NCBI GenBank assembly: GCA_030427765.1
Contig: JAUICS010000064.1
Coordinates: 1-7,204, forward strand
Reading direction: 5' to 3'
DNA length: 7,204 bases
From: Alphaproteobacteria bacterium
GTDB lineage: Bacteria > Pseudomonadota > Alphaproteobacteria > Micavibrionales > Micavibrionaceae
How positions within the stretch are numbered: position 1 is the stretch's first letter; every line of letters starts with the position of its first letter. The notes under the pieces are model-generated. The model saw only the letters and a list, made by a program, of their open reading frames with translations, made no database searches and was not told the origin of the DNA. Positions 6,136 through 7,204 of the stretch are shown piece after piece. The position numbers and the translations under genes are program-made.

Positions 6136-6184
6136 TTCTCATGCATAATGTAAACACATATCAAAGTAAAGAAGATGACGTTTC

Positions 6185-7204
6185 ATGACTGTTTTTCAAA
6201 ACCTGAAATCGAAAATAGAAAATAAGGATGCCGTGGCCGGTATTATCGGCCTTGGTTATGTTGGATTGCCGCTTGCACACACAATTTGTGAGAAGGGGAT
6301 AAAGGTTATTGGTTTTGATATCGATCGTCCGAAAATTGATGACCTTCTTGCCGGAAAAAGTTATATCGGCGCGGTGAAAGACGAATGGGTAAAACGCTGG
6401 GTTGATGAAAACCTGTTTACCCCGACGGATGATTTTGCTGCACTTAAGGATGCCGATTTCCTGATCATCTGTGTGCCGACCCCGCTGGACAGCCATTTTA
6501 ATCCGGATTTGAGCTACGTTGAAAATACGGTGAAACAGATTGCTCAGCATTTGCGCCCCGGCCAGATTATAGTGCTCGAGTCGACTACATATCCCGGCAC
6601 TATGAAAGATGTTGTGCGTCCACTTCTTGAAAAAACCGGAATGGCTGAAGGCACGGACTATCACCTTGCCTACTCCCCTGAACGTGAAGACCCTGGTAAT
6701 AAAGAGTTTTCTACCGGAAAAATTCCAAAAATCATCGGCGCGGATAATGCGGAAGCGTTGGAACTGACCGAGAGTTTTTACAGTCAGTTTATTGATCAAA
6801 TGGTCCCCGTATCATCGATGGCGGTGGCAGAGGCCAGTAAGATCATGGAAAATATTTTCCGGTCGGTGAACATCGCGCTGGTGAATGAGCTTAAGGTTAT
6901 TTTTGATAAAATGGATATCGATATCTGGGAAGTGATCGAGGCCGTGAAGACAAAACCGTTTGGCTTCATGCCGTTCTACCCGGGGCCGGGGCTTGGCGGT
7001 CACTGTATCCCGATTGACCCGTTTTATTTGTCATGGAAGGCAAAGGAATTCGGTATCACCACACGGTTTATCCAACTTGCCGGGGAAATCAATACGGCTA
7101 TGCCGGATTATGTTGTAAAGAAAACTGCCGAGGCCCTGAACATGATCGATTCAAAACCGATTAAAGGCGCGCGTGTTCTTGTTATGGGTATTGCGTATAA
7201 AAAG
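6185..7204 (+). CDS. wbpA: UDP-N-acetyl-D-glucosamine 6-dehydrogenase (WbpA type), N-terminal 340 residues, cut by the right edge
   Basis: The family oxidises the C6 hydroxyl of a UDP-sugar to a carboxylate in two NAD-dependent steps, here most likely UDP-GlcNAc to UDP-GlcNAcA for O-antigen or capsule precursors. GLGYVGLPL (22-30) is the Rossmann dinucleotide loop. CVPTPLD (96-102) and ESTTYPGT (132-139) are NAD-site motifs. YSPERE (163-168) and EASKIMEN (216-223) form the active site. PGPGLGGHCIPIDP (266-279) holds the catalytic nucleophile C274. The GLGGHCIPIDPFYL wording and the wide similarity to WbpA separate it from UDP-glucose dehydrogenases (Ugd), whose motif differs; a sister specificity cannot be excluded. 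About 95 residues of the UDP-binding C-terminal domain lie beyond the window. The ATG follows a weak AAAGAAG. The 49-base gap to the divergent glycosyltransferase gene shows no clear promoter. Confidence 0.92.
   Translation, partial: MTVFQNLKSKIENKDAVAGIIGLGYVGLPLAHTICEKGIKVIGFDIDRPKIDDLLAGKSYIGAVKDEWVKRWVDENLFTPTDDFAALKDADFLIICVPTPLDSHFNPDLSYVENTVKQIAQHLRPGQIIVLESTTYPGTMKDVVRPLLEKTGMAEGTDYHLAYSPEREDPGNKEFSTGKIPKIIGADNAEALELTESFYSQFIDQMVPVSSMAVAEASKIMENIFRSVNIALVNELKVIFDKMDIDIWEVIEAVKTKPFGFMPFYPGPGLGGHCIPIDPFYLSWKAKEFGITTRFIQLAGEINTAMPDYVVKKTAEALNMIDSKPIKGARVLVMGIAYKK

Noticed and set aside
6136..6184. Divergent promoter pair between the glycosyltransferase and dehydrogenase genes
   Set aside because: I found no -35/-10 pair with acceptable spacing on either strand in these 49 bases.
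6161..6799. Minus-strand open frame of 212 codons
   Set aside because: It is antisense to the UDP-sugar dehydrogenase, whose Rossmann and catalytic motifs are clear; the shadow frame is rich in basic and aromatic residues typical of antisense translation.

Overview
The window looks like a chromosomal stretch of an alphaproteobacterium of moderate GC content. The best taxonomic cue is the ribosomal protein bS21: its core ([21 protein letters not shown]) and short Lys/Arg-rich tail are of the alphaproteobacterial type. This is inferred from remembered family sequences, not from a search. No tRNA, rRNA, CRISPR array or transposase is visible.

Left third (1-2674, all minus strand, AT-rich): reading right to left, a 5'-truncated remnant of a sugar-transfer-type ATP-grasp gene is followed by a 542-residue fold-type I PLP enzyme (aminotransferase class V-like). 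Two bases after its stop begins a fold-type III PLP decarboxylase (DAP/ornithine decarboxylase superfamily), which runs off the left edge. The two PLP genes look like a translationally coupled pair from an amino-acid-derived metabolite pathway that I cannot name. The broken ATP-grasp gene suggests that a larger operon was eroded.

Centre (2745-3127, plus strand): a compact rpsU unit with a sigma70-like promoter, a leader of about 90 nt that can fold almost end to end into two hairpins, a strong Shine-Dalgarno sequence, bS21, and an intrinsic terminator. The only properly spaced in-frame start codon is AUA. A structured leader plus a near-cognate start suggests translational autoregulation of bS21, and this is the most interesting signal in the window.

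Right part (3188-7204): a lysine 2,3-aminomutase-family radical SAM/PLP enzyme overlaps by 32 bases a NodB/CE4 polysaccharide deacetylase. The deacetylase meets a minus-strand GT2 glycosyltransferase tail to tail with a 29-base overlap. The glycosyltransferase is divergent, across 49 bases, from a UDP-N-acetylglucosamine 6-dehydrogenase (WbpA-type) that runs off the right edge. The last three genes look like the edge of a surface-polysaccharide (O-antigen or capsule) locus.
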